Assembly: GCA_002391275.1 (NCBI GenBank)
Contig: DGSC01000053.1
Span: 1 to 32,259, forward strand
From: Prevotellaceae bacterium UBA4372
GTDB taxonomy: Bacteria; Bacteroidota; Bacteroidia; Bacteroidales; Bacteroidaceae
Reading direction: 5' to 3'
DNA length: 32,259 bases
Shown one piece after another: positions 6,501-14,789 of this stretch. Position 1 is the first letter of the stretch. Each line of letters opens with the position of its first letter. The position numbers and the translations under genes are program-made. A model generated the notes under the pieces. The model ran no database searches, was not told the origin of the DNA, and saw only the letters and a program-made list of their open reading frames with translations.

Positions 6501-8600
6501 CTACCTTCCAAGGAGAACGAGGAGAACGTTGATGTCAGAGGGTGAAACTCCTGGGATGCGTGAGGCTTGAGCCAAGGTTTCAGGGTCGTGTGCGGTTAGC
6601 TTCTGACGACCTTCCGTGGAGATGGATTGAAGCGTGCTATAGTCGAAACGACCGCGAATGCGGATGTTCTCCAGACGATGCATCTTCTCGGCCTGTTCCA
6701 CCTCGCGGGCGATGTAGCCGCTATACTTAATCTGTATCTCGGCTTCCTCTACAATCTCGTCTTGGCGTTCCGCTATGGTGTCGATGAGTTGGCGTAGGTG
6801 GGGTAGAGCAGGAGCGAGGTTTCCTATGCTTATCTGTGGACGTCCTAACAGTTCCCTCAGCTTGCAACCACGAGCAAGCGGTGCAGTGCCAAGCTGTTCG
6901 AGCAAGGCGTTGACATCGCCCATCTTGACGGAAAAGTCCTCTGCAAAACGTATAATTCGCTCTACTTCCTCTTTCTTTTTGAGGTAATGGTAAAGGCGTT
7001 CGCTGCTAGCGAGGCCCATTCTATGACCAATTTCAGTGAGGCGTGCATCGGCATTGTCTTGACGTAACAGGATGCGATATTCAGCACGTGAGGTGAACAT
7101 TCGGTAGGGTTCATCCACGCCTTTACAGACAAGGTCGTCGATGAGTACGCCGATGTAGGCTTGATCGCGTTGAAGTACGAGTGAATCTTGTCCTGTGCAA
7201 TGGCGTGCGGCATTAATGCCTGCGATAAGTCCTTGACCTGCAGCCTCTTCGTAGCCTGTAGTGCCATTGACTTGTCCTGCAAGGAAGAGACCAGAGATGA
7301 CACGAGACTCCAGAGAGTGATGCAGTTGTGTAGGGTCAAAGAAGTCATATTCAATGGCATAGCCCGGACGATAAATCTCCAGATTGCGGAAGGCAGGGAT
7401 GAGGCGAAGGGCTTCTATCTGCACCTCAATGGGCAGGGATGAAGAGAAACCGTTAAGGTAGTATTCGTTGGTATTCGTGCCTTCGGGCTCGAGGAAGAGC
7501 TGGTGCTGATCCTTGTCGGGGAAGGTGACGAGCTTAGTCTCTATACTGGGGCAGTAACGTGGGCCAATGCTTTGTATCTGACCATTATAGAGGGGTGAGT
7601 CTGGCAGCCCGGCACGAAGGCGTTCGTGGACGGCCTCGTTGGTGTAAGTAATCCAGCAAGGAAGTGAGGGTAGCCCACAGGACTCGCCCGCCACCCCTTG
7701 TAAGGAGGAAGTGGAATGTATTACGTTGTATGAGGATTTATTGCTTCCAAAAGAGGCAGCACCCTCGCTTGCGGGGGACGAGAAGGGGTAGTATGAGAAC
7801 TTTCTCCCTTCGGTGTCGCCTGGCTGTTCGGTCATAAGAGAGAAATCGACTGAGCGGGCGTCTATGCGGACAGGGGTGCCTGTCTTCATGCGAGCGACGC
7901 GTATGCCGTGTTGAGCTATGCTCTCAGCCAACTCCAGAGAGGGTGGTTCGGCACAGCGGCCACCAGGGAGCTTGACACGGCCTATGTGCATGAGACCATT
8001 GAGGAAGGTGCCAGCGGTGAGGATGATACTCTTGGCGCGGAATGTCATGCCGAGGTATGTCTCTACACCGACAGCGGTTTTGGTAGCGACACAGTCGCTA
8101 CATACAGAACTGGATTCTGCAATGGGGCTCTGGGCTTCAAGGTGGGTTTCCGCATTTGGGCTTTGGGCATCTGGGCGGGTTTTGGCTAAGGAGCCTTGTG
8201 TCCCAGGGCTATCTTCTACTATGAGGCGGCGCACCTGGTCCTGCCAGATATGCAGGTTGGGTGTGTTCTCAAGCACTTCGCGCCATGCCCAGATGAACTT
8301 TCCGCGGTCGCATTGGGCACGTGGGCTCCACATGGCTGGCCCTTTGGAGCGATTAAGCATCCGGAATTGAATGGTTGTAGCATCTGTGACGTGCCCCATG
8401 GCCCCTCCGAGTGCATCTATCTCTCTGACAATCTGTCCTTTGGCAATACCGCCTATGGCGGGGTTGCAAGACATTTGCGCAATTTTGTTCATGTCCATAG
8501 TAATAAGTAGCGTGCTCGCACCTATGCGCGCAGCAGCGTGAGCCGCCTCGCATCCAGCGTGGCCGGCACCTATTACAATGACATCATAATACTTTTCCAA
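6501..8600 (-). CDS. mnmG: tRNA uridine-34 modification enzyme MnmG, with two insertions
   Basis: FAD protein that, with MnmE, adds the carboxymethylaminomethyl group to the wobble uridine of certain tRNAs. FAD motif GAGHAG is at 11-16, the MSCNPAIGG signature at 43-51, and the GPRYCPSIE and NGTTGYEEAAAQG-like segments are intact (here GTTGYEEAAGQG). The helical C-terminal domain runs to the end. Length 699 exceeds the usual 620-630. The excess is accounted for by two insertions: residues about 131-174 (after LIVED) and about 275-308 (after FSYYPF). The reading frame is open throughout. The start is TTG at 8598-8600: it gives (M)EKYYDVIVIGAG, there is no ATG just upstream, and AAAGAAGAA precedes it. 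It is 17 bases from the flippase stop. Confidence 0.95.
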   Translation of the reverse strand: MEKYYDVIVIGAGHAGCEAAHAAARIGASTLLITMDMNKIAQMSCNPAIGGIAKGQIVREIDALGGAMGHVTDATTIQFRMLNRSKGPAMWSPRAQCDRGKFIWAWREVLENTPNLHIWQDQVRRLIVEDSPGTQGSLAKTRPDAQSPNAETHLEAQSPIAESSSVCSDCVATKTAVGVETYLGMTFRAKSIILTAGTFLNGLMHIGRVKLPGGRCAEPPSLELAESIAQHGIRVARMKTGTPVRIDARSVDFSLMTEQPGDTEGRKFSYYPFSSPASEGAASFGSNKSSYNVIHSTSSLQGVAGESCGLPSLPCWITYTNEAVHERLRAGLPDSPLYNGQIQSIGPRYCPSIETKLVTFPDKDQHQLFLEPEGTNTNEYYLNGFSSSLPIEVQIEALRLIPAFRNLEIYRPGYAIEYDFFDPTQLHHSLESRVISGLFLAGQVNGTTGYEEAAGQGLIAGINAARHCTGQDSLVLQRDQAYIGVLIDDLVCKGVDEPYRMFTSRAEYRILLRQDNADARLTEIGHRMGLASSERLYHYLKKKEEVERIIRFAEDFSVKMGDVNALLEQLGTAPLARGCKLRELLGRPQISIGNLAPALPHLRQLIDTIAERQDEIVEEAEIQIKYSGYIAREVEQAEKMHRLENIRIRGRFDYSTLQSISTEGRQKLTAHDPETLAQASRIPGVSPSDINVLLVLLGR
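7677..7789. repeat. Palindromic, repeat-like insertion inside mnmG
   Basis: DNA for the second MnmG insertion. It contains local hairpins CCTT-GT-AAGG and CCCTCGC-TT-GCGGGGG (one mismatch) and outer arms ACCCCTT (7693-7699) and AAGGGGT (7783-7789). The encoded peptide is rich in Ser, Gly and Ala and has no counterpart in E. coli MnmG, where FSFMGNASQHPQQVPC joins the two sides directly. This is the pattern of mobile palindromic elements that land in genes in frame. Confidence 0.6.
8119..8184. repeat. 33-bp tandem duplication inside mnmG
   Basis: Two units of 33 bases (8119-8151 and 8152-8184) share GCA-TGGGCT-TGGGC and GGGTTT blocks. They encode two 11-residue units, AKTRPDAQSPN (139-149) and AETHLEAQSPI (150-160), in the first MnmG insertion. 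The period is a multiple of three, so the frame is kept. Confidence 0.75.
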
Positions 8601-8617
8601 ATTCTTCTTTATATGTA

Positions 8618-10090
8618 TTATCTAAAGTATTTCCCTACCACTGGTAAATTCTTCAGCGGCAGGTCTTTTTTGATGATGTAAGCAACGAAAACGAGAATGA
8701 GCACAGTGTTAATGACAATCTGTGCCCACGTGGGTACGGTAGCAGGAATGTACTCCATCGCGGCAAAGAGCACGGCGGTAAGGAGGACGTAGCAAGTAAT
8801 CTCCTTCATCGGATAGTTGATAGGATTCTTCTGCTGGCCGATAATATAGCTGAGCACCATAGCCGTGCCATAGCCTGCTACGCCGCCCCAGGCGCATGCC
8901 CAGTAGCCATATGTGGGGATGAATAAGATGTTCACGGCCAGCAGCGTCACGCAGCCGATGGTAGAGAAAATAGCACCGTATATGTTCTTATCAATCAGTT
9001 TGTACCAGAAAGAGAGGTTGAAGTATACGCCCATCATGATCTCTGCGGCCATGACGATAGGCACTACGCCCAGTCCCTCGCGGTAGCCAGCACCGAGAAT
9101 ATACTTCAGTATCGGCATGTAACCGATGACGCAGAGGAATGACAAGAGCGTGAATATCAGGAAATATTTCATCGCCGTGGCGTAGTATTCGTTCTTGTCG
9201 GCATCCTTGGCCTTGGCGAAGACGATAGGCTCGTAGGCATAGCGGAAAGCCTGTGTGATCATGGCCATAATCATCGCAATCTTCACACAAGCGCCATAGA
9301 TGCCCAGCTGCACGTTGGCTTCGGCTTGGTCAGGATAGACCTTAGGGAATACAATCTTATCGGCCACCTGATTGAGAATACCTGCCACGCCAAGGAAGAG
9401 CAGAGGCCACGAGTAGGAAAGCATGCGTCGCAGCAGACTGCCGTCGAAGTGCCATTGAATGCGTAGTAGGTCGGGGATGAAGAGGAGCGATATAAAGCCC
9501 GTGCACAGCAGATTAATAAGGAAGACGTAGAACACCGAAGTCTTGCCCAATACAACAAAATACAGTACATTGAGGCCTATATTTGCAAATATGAACAGCA
9601 GCTTGAGCGTTGCAAAGCGGATGGGGCGTTTCTGGAAGCGTAAGAAGCTGAATGGAATTGCCTGCAAGGCGTCCATCGCCACGACAGCCGCCATCATCAG
9701 CAGGTAGTCGTGGTGTTCGGCATAGCCCAGGTAGTCGGCAATCGGCGTGATAAAGCCGAAGATTAGTGCCAAGAATATGGCGGTGAGCGTGCCTACAGTG
9801 GCAAACGCTGTCGTGAAAACCGTGTCGGGCCATCTTCGACCAGCGGAACCCGACTGCGCGTCTGGGCCATCGTTGGCAAAGCGGAAAAGCGTCGTCTCCA
9901 TGCCGAAGGTCAGCAGTACAAGGATAAGAGCCACGTAGGCATAGATGTTTGTGCTCACGCCGTAGTCGCCACTCTCTTTAGGCATGTAGTGGGTGTAGAG
10001 CGGTACGAGCAAATAGTTGAGGAATCGGCCTATGATGCTACTTAGTCCGTAGATGGCCGTGTCTTTGACGAGCGTGTTCAGTTTCGCCAT
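8618..10090 (-). CDS. Polysaccharide flippase, Wzx/MOP family
   Basis: Inner-membrane protein of 490 residues with about 12-14 hydrophobic helices spread over its length, opening with LVKDTAIYGLSSIIGRFLNYLLVPLYTHYM, the usual beginning of lipid-linked oligosaccharide flippases. Such proteins move undecaprenyl- or lipid-linked glycans to the periplasmic face for O-antigen, capsule or related polymers. No glycosyltransferase or polymerase lies beside it, so its substrate is unknown; glmM upstream on the same strand feeds UDP-GlcNAc supply but has its own terminator. It is the first gene of the minus-strand cluster, 17 bases before mnmG, an odd partner for tRNA and repair genes. Confidence 0.9.
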   Translation of the reverse strand: MAKLNTLVKDTAIYGLSSIIGRFLNYLLVPLYTHYMPKESGDYGVSTNIYAYVALILVLLTFGMETTLFRFANDGPDAQSGSAGRRWPDTVFTTAFATVGTLTAIFLALIFGFITPIADYLGYAEHHDYLLMMAAVVAMDALQAIPFSFLRFQKRPIRFATLKLLFIFANIGLNVLYFVVLGKTSVFYVFLINLLCTGFISLLFIPDLLRIQWHFDGSLLRRMLSYSWPLLFLGVAGILNQVADKIVFPKVYPDQAEANVQLGIYGACVKIAMIMAMITQAFRYAYEPIVFAKAKDADKNEYYATAMKYFLIFTLLSFLCVIGYMPILKYILGAGYREGLGVVPIVMAAEIMMGVYFNLSFWYKLIDKNIYGAIFSTIGCVTLLAVNILFIPTYGYWACAWGGVAGYGTAMVLSYIIGQQKNPINYPMKEITCYVLLTAVLFAAMEYIPATVPTWAQIVINTVLILVFVAYIIKKDLPLKNLPVVGKYFR

Positions 10091-10125
10091 AAAGTTTTCA
10101 AAAGAATATCAAAAGTTATAGTTTC

Positions 10126-10164
10126 AAAAGAAGCCTGCACGTGCCAGTGCGCGTGCAGGTTTCT
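10126..10164 (-). terminator. Terminator after glmM
   Basis: Arms of 13 bases (10129-10141 and 10152-10164, one wobble pair) enclose a 10-base loop. On the minus strand the stem ends in GCTTC followed by TTTT. It lies 23 bases past the glmM stop, separating glmM from the flippase. Confidence 0.75.
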
Positions 10165-10186
10165 TGGTATTTAGCCCTTTAGGGAT

Positions 10187-11575
10187 TTATTTTGTCATTG
10201 AGTAGACAACGTCCATGATGTCCTTGCCCAGCTGGTCGGCAGCCTCCATGGTAGCTGCTTCGCTGTAGACGCGGATGATAGGTTCGGTGTTCGACTTGCG
10301 CAGGTGCACCCATTTGTCGGGGAAGTCGATCTTCACGCCGTCGATGTCGTTCACCTCCTCGTCCTTGTATAGCTCCTTCACCTTTGCCAGGATAGCGTCA
10401 ACGTCGGTGTCGGGTGTGAGGTCGATGCGGTTCTTGGCGATGCAGTATGAAGGATAAGTGGCGCGTAGCTCGCTGGTCTTCATGCCTCGCTTGGCAAGAT
10501 AAGTGAGGATGAGCGCAATGCCTACGAGGGCGTCGCGGCCATAGTGGGCGGCGGGATAGATTACTCCGCCGTTGCCTTCACCGCCAATGACAGCATGTGT
10601 GGCCTTCATCTTCGTGACAACGTTCACCTCGCCGACTGCCGATGCGTTGTACTCGCAGCCGTATTTACGAGTGACGTCGCGCAGGGCGCGGGTCGAGGAG
10701 AGGTTGCTGACGGTGTTACCGGGAGTGTGCTGAAGGATATAGTCGGCCACGGTCACGAGCGTGTACTCTTCGCCATACATGGTTCCGTCTTCACAGAAGA
10801 GAGCCAAGCGGTCTACGTCGGGGTCTACGACGAAAGCGATGTCGTAGCCGCCCTTCTGCATCAGTGCCTTGATGTCGCCTAAGTTCTTTTCCAGCGGCTC
10901 CGGGTTGTGCTGGAAGTCGCCTGTAGGTTCGCCATAGAGGCAGGTTACGGTCTCCACGCCGAGTTGCTCGAGCAGTTTGGGCAGGATGACACCTCCCACG
11001 GAGTTCACCGTGTCGAGTGCCACGCGGAACTTCGCTTTCTTGATAGCCTCCACGTCAACGAGTTCGAGAGCCTTCACGAGGTCGATATGTTTCTGGTCGT
11101 AGGTGTCGTCCTCGCGATACTTGCCGAGGTGGTCCACGTCGGCATATTCAAAGTCCTCGGCAGCAGCAATGCGCAGCACCTCGGCGCCTTCCTGTGCGTT
11201 GAGGAATTCGCCGTCGCTGTTGAGCAGCTTCAGTGCGTTCCACTGTCGGGGGTTATGGCTTGCGGTGAGTATGATGCCGCCGCAGGCACCTTCCTTGGTG
11301 ACAGCAATCTCGGTGGTGGGCGTTGTGGCCAGGCCGATGTTCACAACGTCAAAGCCCATACCCATGAGCGTTCCGCAGACGACGTTTTTCACCATTTCAC
11401 CCGAGATGCGTGCGTCGCGGCCCACGACAATTTTGTTGCTGCCTACAGTTTCCGTCTTGCGGATAAGCGTGGCGTACGCCGAAACGAACTTTACGATGTC
11501 CAGCGGATTCAATGTGTCGCCAGCGCGGCCGCCTATGGTGCCGCGGATGCCTGAAATAGATTTGATAAGAGTCAT
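10187..11575 (-). CDS. glmM: Phosphoglucosamine mutase
   Basis: Alpha-D-phosphohexomutase, most likely interconverting glucosamine 6-phosphate and glucosamine 1-phosphate on the way to UDP-GlcNAc for peptidoglycan and lipid A. The phosphorylated serine is S106 in TASHNPRQWNALK; metal ligands are D251, D253 and D255 in DPDVDR; the sugar-binding loop is GGEGNGG at 331-337; and the phosphate-binding loop is RKSNTEPIIRVYSEA near the end. Length, 462 residues, fits. Phosphomannomutase is the alternative reading, since both share these motifs. It is transcribed alone, divergent from the large secreted protein gene. Confidence 0.9.
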   Translation of the reverse strand: MTLIKSISGIRGTIGGRAGDTLNPLDIVKFVSAYATLIRKTETVGSNKIVVGRDARISGEMVKNVVCGTLMGMGFDVVNIGLATTPTTEIAVTKEGACGGIILTASHNPRQWNALKLLNSDGEFLNAQEGAEVLRIAAAEDFEYADVDHLGKYREDDTYDQKHIDLVKALELVDVEAIKKAKFRVALDTVNSVGGVILPKLLEQLGVETVTCLYGEPTGDFQHNPEPLEKNLGDIKALMQKGGYDIAFVVDPDVDRLALFCEDGTMYGEEYTLVTVADYILQHTPGNTVSNLSSTRALRDVTRKYGCEYNASAVGEVNVVTKMKATHAVIGGEGNGGVIYPAAHYGRDALVGIALILTYLAKRGMKTSELRATYPSYCIAKNRIDLTPDTDVDAILAKVKELYKDEEVNDIDGVKIDFPDKWVHLRKSNTEPIIRVYSEAATMEAADQLGKDIMDVVYSMTK

Positions 11576-11617
11576 GTTATTAAGTTTAGAATTAAAGTTT
11601 GGTATTCAATTCGGCTA

Positions 11618-11625
11618 CAAAATTA
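11618..11625 (-). promoter_or_regulatory. Possible -7 box for glmM
   Basis: TAATTTTG on the minus strand fits TAnnTTTG and lies about 43 bases before the glmM ATG. The -33 element at 19-base spacing is poor. Confidence 0.45.
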
Positions 11626-11731
11626 ATGAATTAGGTTTGTATATTCACATTTTCATCTACTTTTTTTAGCTTAAATATGCCTTTTGTGAAATTAATTTCT
11701 TAAAAAATGCTCTCGTTGTGAGGCTTTCTTT

Positions 11732-11739
11732 TAACTTTG
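11732..11739 (+). promoter_or_regulatory. -7 box abutting the ATG of the large secreted protein
   Basis: TAACTTTG matches TAnnTTTG exactly and ends five bases before the ATG at 11745. If used, transcription would begin within a base or two of the ATG. No good TTTG is found at the standard spacing; the nearest TTG is at 11716. Confidence 0.45.
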
Positions 11740-11744
11740 TAGCC

Positions 11745-14717
11745 ATGAAATCCCTTAATCGAGCGTCCACAAATCTTTTGTACGCTGCCATTTTTTTTGC
11801 TCTTTCGGCTTTTATGCCTTTGCGCTCGATGGCGCAAGTGACGTCACGTCCGTCCACTGTTGCAGGTTGGGCCGACCGTCTTAGTCGTTTCGGTCGCGCC
11901 ATTCCTCAAGAGAAGGTTTTCGTGCACATGGACAACACGTGCTATTTTCTGGGCGATACCATCTGGTTTGCTGCCTACACGCGTCGGACAGATGTAGACC
12001 ATCCTTCCACGTTGAGCGGTGTGTTGTACGTAGAGTTGCTCAATCAAGAAGGTTATCTCGTCGAGCGTCAGATTGTGGAGATGCGTGGAGGCCGTGGTCA
12101 AGGCTGTTTTGCTTTGGCCGATACGCTCTACGGTGGTTTCTATGAACTTCGGGCCTACACCCGTTGGCAGCTCAACTGGGGCTTGACCGAGAAAGAACAT
12201 ACGAGCTATGCTGAGCAGTGGTTTTTTTCCAAGGATTTGGCTAAAGAGTACTATCGCGACTATGAGAAGCTCTACAGCCGCGTGTTTCCTGTCTACGATG
12301 CACCCGAGCAACCTGGCGAATACTTTCACGACATGACTACCCGTCCCCTTCGCCGATATTTCAAGAGTGGTGCCGAGTCGGCTCAACTCACCTTGTCGCT
12401 TTTTCCTGAGGGCGGCAGTGCTACGGCAGGTTTGCCATGCAACGTGGCTTTCGAAGCCGTCAGTGAGACAGGTGAGTGGCAGACAGGTAAGCTTGAGTTG
12501 TTCAGTCAGGGTCAGGTTGTTCAGCTGAGAACATCTGATGGTTCCACTGCCACGGCAGTAGATGCCGTCAGTCGTGGTCGTGGCCTTTTCTCGTTTACAC
12601 CAGAATCCGGGCAGAAATATAAAGCCCGGTTCACTACTTCTGGCGGCGTCACTGCAGAGACCACTCTTGCCGTGAACGAGGCCGATGGCGTTTCGCTGAG
12701 TGTCCGTCGGCAGGCTGACGACTATGTAGTCGACATCTATTCCGCAGGCGCTGCTGCTCGCGAGCTTGGACTCACATTAATGCATGAAGGCCGTGTAGAG
12801 CGGTTCGAAACGATAGCGGCTGTCAATAGCACATCCCCAGGAACTGTTTCACTTGCTTCAGAGCCCCGGGCCACGTTCTCGCTGCCTGCTTCATCGCTTG
12901 TTCCTGGTGTACACCAGCTCACCCTTTTCGATGCCGACGGCCGCGTGTGGGCCGACCGCCTCTTTTTTGTTACCTCGTCGTCGCTCGGTCAGCCATCGCT
13001 GAAGATTGATGGAATCAAGGACCACTACGAGCCTTACGAACAAGCCACTCTGGAGTTGAGTGCCACTTTACCGTCGATGTCCGAAGCTGAAGGTCGGGCT
13101 GCTTCTGCCACCACCCTGTCGGTGGCTGTGCGTGATGCTGGCACCTCCGACCTCACCTACGATACGTCCGACATTCTCAGCGAGATGCTTCTTTCCTCCG
13201 AGATTCGCGGCTACGTTCCCGATCCCCGTTATTTCTTTGAAGCCGACGATGCCGAGCATCGCACTGCCCTTGACCTGTTGATGCTGACCCAAGGGTGGCG
13301 CCGCTTTGCCTGGCACACGATGGCCACGCCTGGAGCCTTTGAACTCAAGCAACCTGTTGAGGCTCAGACACCCATCTTCCGCGGCCAAGTGCTTAAATTC
13401 AAGACGGGATTGCCGCAGAACGACGTCGAGCAATTTGATGTTGTGTCTAACCCTTATGAATATGAAGAGATTGTCTATCGGCTTGAGATAGGCGCCGAAC
13501 GTGCATTCATTAATGGCCTTTCTGATGGCTCTCCATCGCCAGCCGATATATATGAGGATACTGGATTAGGCGAGATACTGGAGACCATAAAGGCGGAAGC
13601 GCGGGCCAAGGAACGGCATCTGACGGCTGGCAGCTATCAGATGCATTCACCCATAGCCTCGTCGCGTTATGCAGCCAACGAAGGAGAGCTGCCCCATGAG
13701 ATGCGTGTGCATGCCGAATTCACCCAGCCACATAGCGAATCCATCGTAGGAGACGTAGATACGCAGCATGGACATTTCACCATTCAGTCGCCGCGCTTCA
13801 CGGGCTATTGCGTCTTCTTCCTGGCTGCCAGCGACACCCTGAAATGGAAGTCGGGGCGCCACACCTGGATAGACATGGACGACAGCAAGGAACCTGAATT
13901 CTACGTGCGTATTTCGTGGCCTTATCCTCGCTTTACACAACCTTACAGTCACTATCAGACCAGCTACCGCGAGGCACCAGCCTTCACGCCCCAGGCAGCA
14001 CAGACGTCGCTTTTCAACCCCAAGACATTCGAGACTCAGATGGGCGGGCTCACCGTGATGGCCCGGCGAGGAGGCCTGCGCACTTTCGATGCTTCGCATC
14101 CTGCCATCGTCGTGGATGCCTACGAAGCCTTCAACGAGACCTGTGATGCCGGTCTGGCCTCAGGCTGGTACCGCGGACGCATTCATTTCATCAACAATAT
14201 TGCCCGCACCTATATAGGCGACATGAACACGACCCATGCCTATTTGCTCGAACCGCGCTACGATGGTCGCAACATCTCGTTCAACAGGCCTGCGGCTACC
14301 ATCAACCGCTACAATCTGCTCACCAACCTCGACAGTGTGCGCATCTATACCGACTTCAAGCCCCGCTACGGTGCCGATCCACGGGTCACAGAGGATAATC
14401 TCGACCGCGTAGGCATAGATTTGCGCCTCCTTCCTGACGAAGGCCAGCGGGTGAGTTACCGCGATCGACGCTACGTGTTGCAGGGCTTCAATGAGATAGA
14501 GGACTTCTACAACCCCGACTACAGTCGTACCCGGCCCTCTGATGATGCCGCCGACTATCGTCGCACGCTCTACTGGAATCCGGCCTTGCCGCTCGATGCC
14601 GACGGGCATGCCACCGTCCGTTTCTTCACGGGAACACGCCCGGCGACGCTGTCCGTCGAAGCCAATGGACAGGCAAACGACGGCACCTTGTTGCACGTGA
14701 ACACATCAAACCCCTGA
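11745..14717 (+). CDS. Large secreted protein with macroglobulin-like (MG2-type) N-terminus
   Basis: A 990-residue protein of unknown role. A signal peptide (hydrophobic run, then PLRSMAQ) is followed by IPQEKVFVHMDNTCYFLGDTIWFAAYTRR, which resembles the MG2 domain of alpha-2-macroglobulins and recurs at the front of many large Bacteroidota envelope proteins. The rest is a string of beta-rich segments: FPEGGSATAGLPCNVAFEA, several Ser/Thr-rich strands, and a C-terminal RTLYWNP then ATVRFFTGTRP stretch typical of the last macroglobulin-like domain. I see no thioester CxEQ motif, so it is not a protease-trapping macroglobulin by that test. The frame opens earlier with GTG at 11718, but that codon precedes the -7 box, so ATG 11745 is preferred. 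It likely shares a message with the kinase 72 bases downstream. Confidence 0.7.
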   Translation: MKSLNRASTNLLYAAIFFALSAFMPLRSMAQVTSRPSTVAGWADRLSRFGRAIPQEKVFVHMDNTCYFLGDTIWFAAYTRRTDVDHPSTLSGVLYVELLNQEGYLVERQIVEMRGGRGQGCFALADTLYGGFYELRAYTRWQLNWGLTEKEHTSYAEQWFFSKDLAKEYYRDYEKLYSRVFPVYDAPEQPGEYFHDMTTRPLRRYFKSGAESAQLTLSLFPEGGSATAGLPCNVAFEAVSETGEWQTGKLELFSQGQVVQLRTSDGSTATAVDAVSRGRGLFSFTPESGQKYKARFTTSGGVTAETTLAVNEADGVSLSVRRQADDYVVDIYSAGAAARELGLTLMHEGRVERFETIAAVNSTSPGTVSLASEPRATFSLPASSLVPGVHQLTLFDADGRVWADRLFFVTSSSLGQPSLKIDGIKDHYEPYEQATLELSATLPSMSEAEGRAASATTLSVAVRDAGTSDLTYDTSDILSEMLLSSEIRGYVPDPRYFFEADDAEHRTALDLLMLTQGWRRFAWHTMATPGAFELKQPVEAQTPIFRGQVLKFKTGLPQNDVEQFDVVSNPYEYEEIVYRLEIGAERAFINGLSDGSPSPADIYEDTGLGEILETIKAEARAKERHLTAGSYQMHSPIASSRYAANEGELPHEMRVHAEFTQPHSESIVGDVDTQHGHFTIQSPRFTGYCVFFLAASDTLKWKSGRHTWIDMDDSKEPEFYVRISWPYPRFTQPYSHYQTSYREAPAFTPQAAQTSLFNPKTFETQMGGLTVMARRGGLRTFDASHPAIVVDAYEAFNETCDAGLASGWYRGRIHFINNIARTYIGDMNTTHAYLLEPRYDGRNISFNRPAATINRYNLLTNLDSVRIYTDFKPRYGADPRVTEDNLDRVGIDLRLLPDEGQRVSYRDRRYVLQGFNEIEDFYNPDYSRTRPSDDAADYRRTLYWNPALPLDADGHATVRFFTGTRPATLSVEANGQANDGTLLHVNTSNP

Positions 14718-14789
14718 TCTGGCCAACAGATCTGACGCATTCCTAACGAAGCTGAATATAAACTAACATACCTAACAACAACCAAAATT

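Noticed and set aside
6501..8600. Frameshift or fusion as the cause of the long MnmG
   Set aside because: The frame is open from start to stop and family motifs continue on both sides of each insertion, so these are in-frame insertions.
8725..8734. A third parS site (CCCACGTGGG in the flippase gene)
   Set aside because: Shares only the CACGTG core; the outer bases GTTC/GAAC are missing, so it is probably chance.
10907..11669. Long open frames opposite glmM on the plus strand
   Set aside because: They mirror the GC-rich codons of glmM, have no family features and no start signal.
11718..11744. GTG start for the large secreted protein
   Set aside because: It lies upstream of the -7 box and spoils the signal peptide; ATG 11745 fits better.
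14160..14696. Minus-strand open frame opposite the secreted protein
   Set aside because: A shadow of the plus-strand gene; composition explains the lack of stops.
14719..14735. Terminator between the secreted protein and the kinase
   Set aside because: GATCTG/CAGATC gives only six pairs and no T-run follows.
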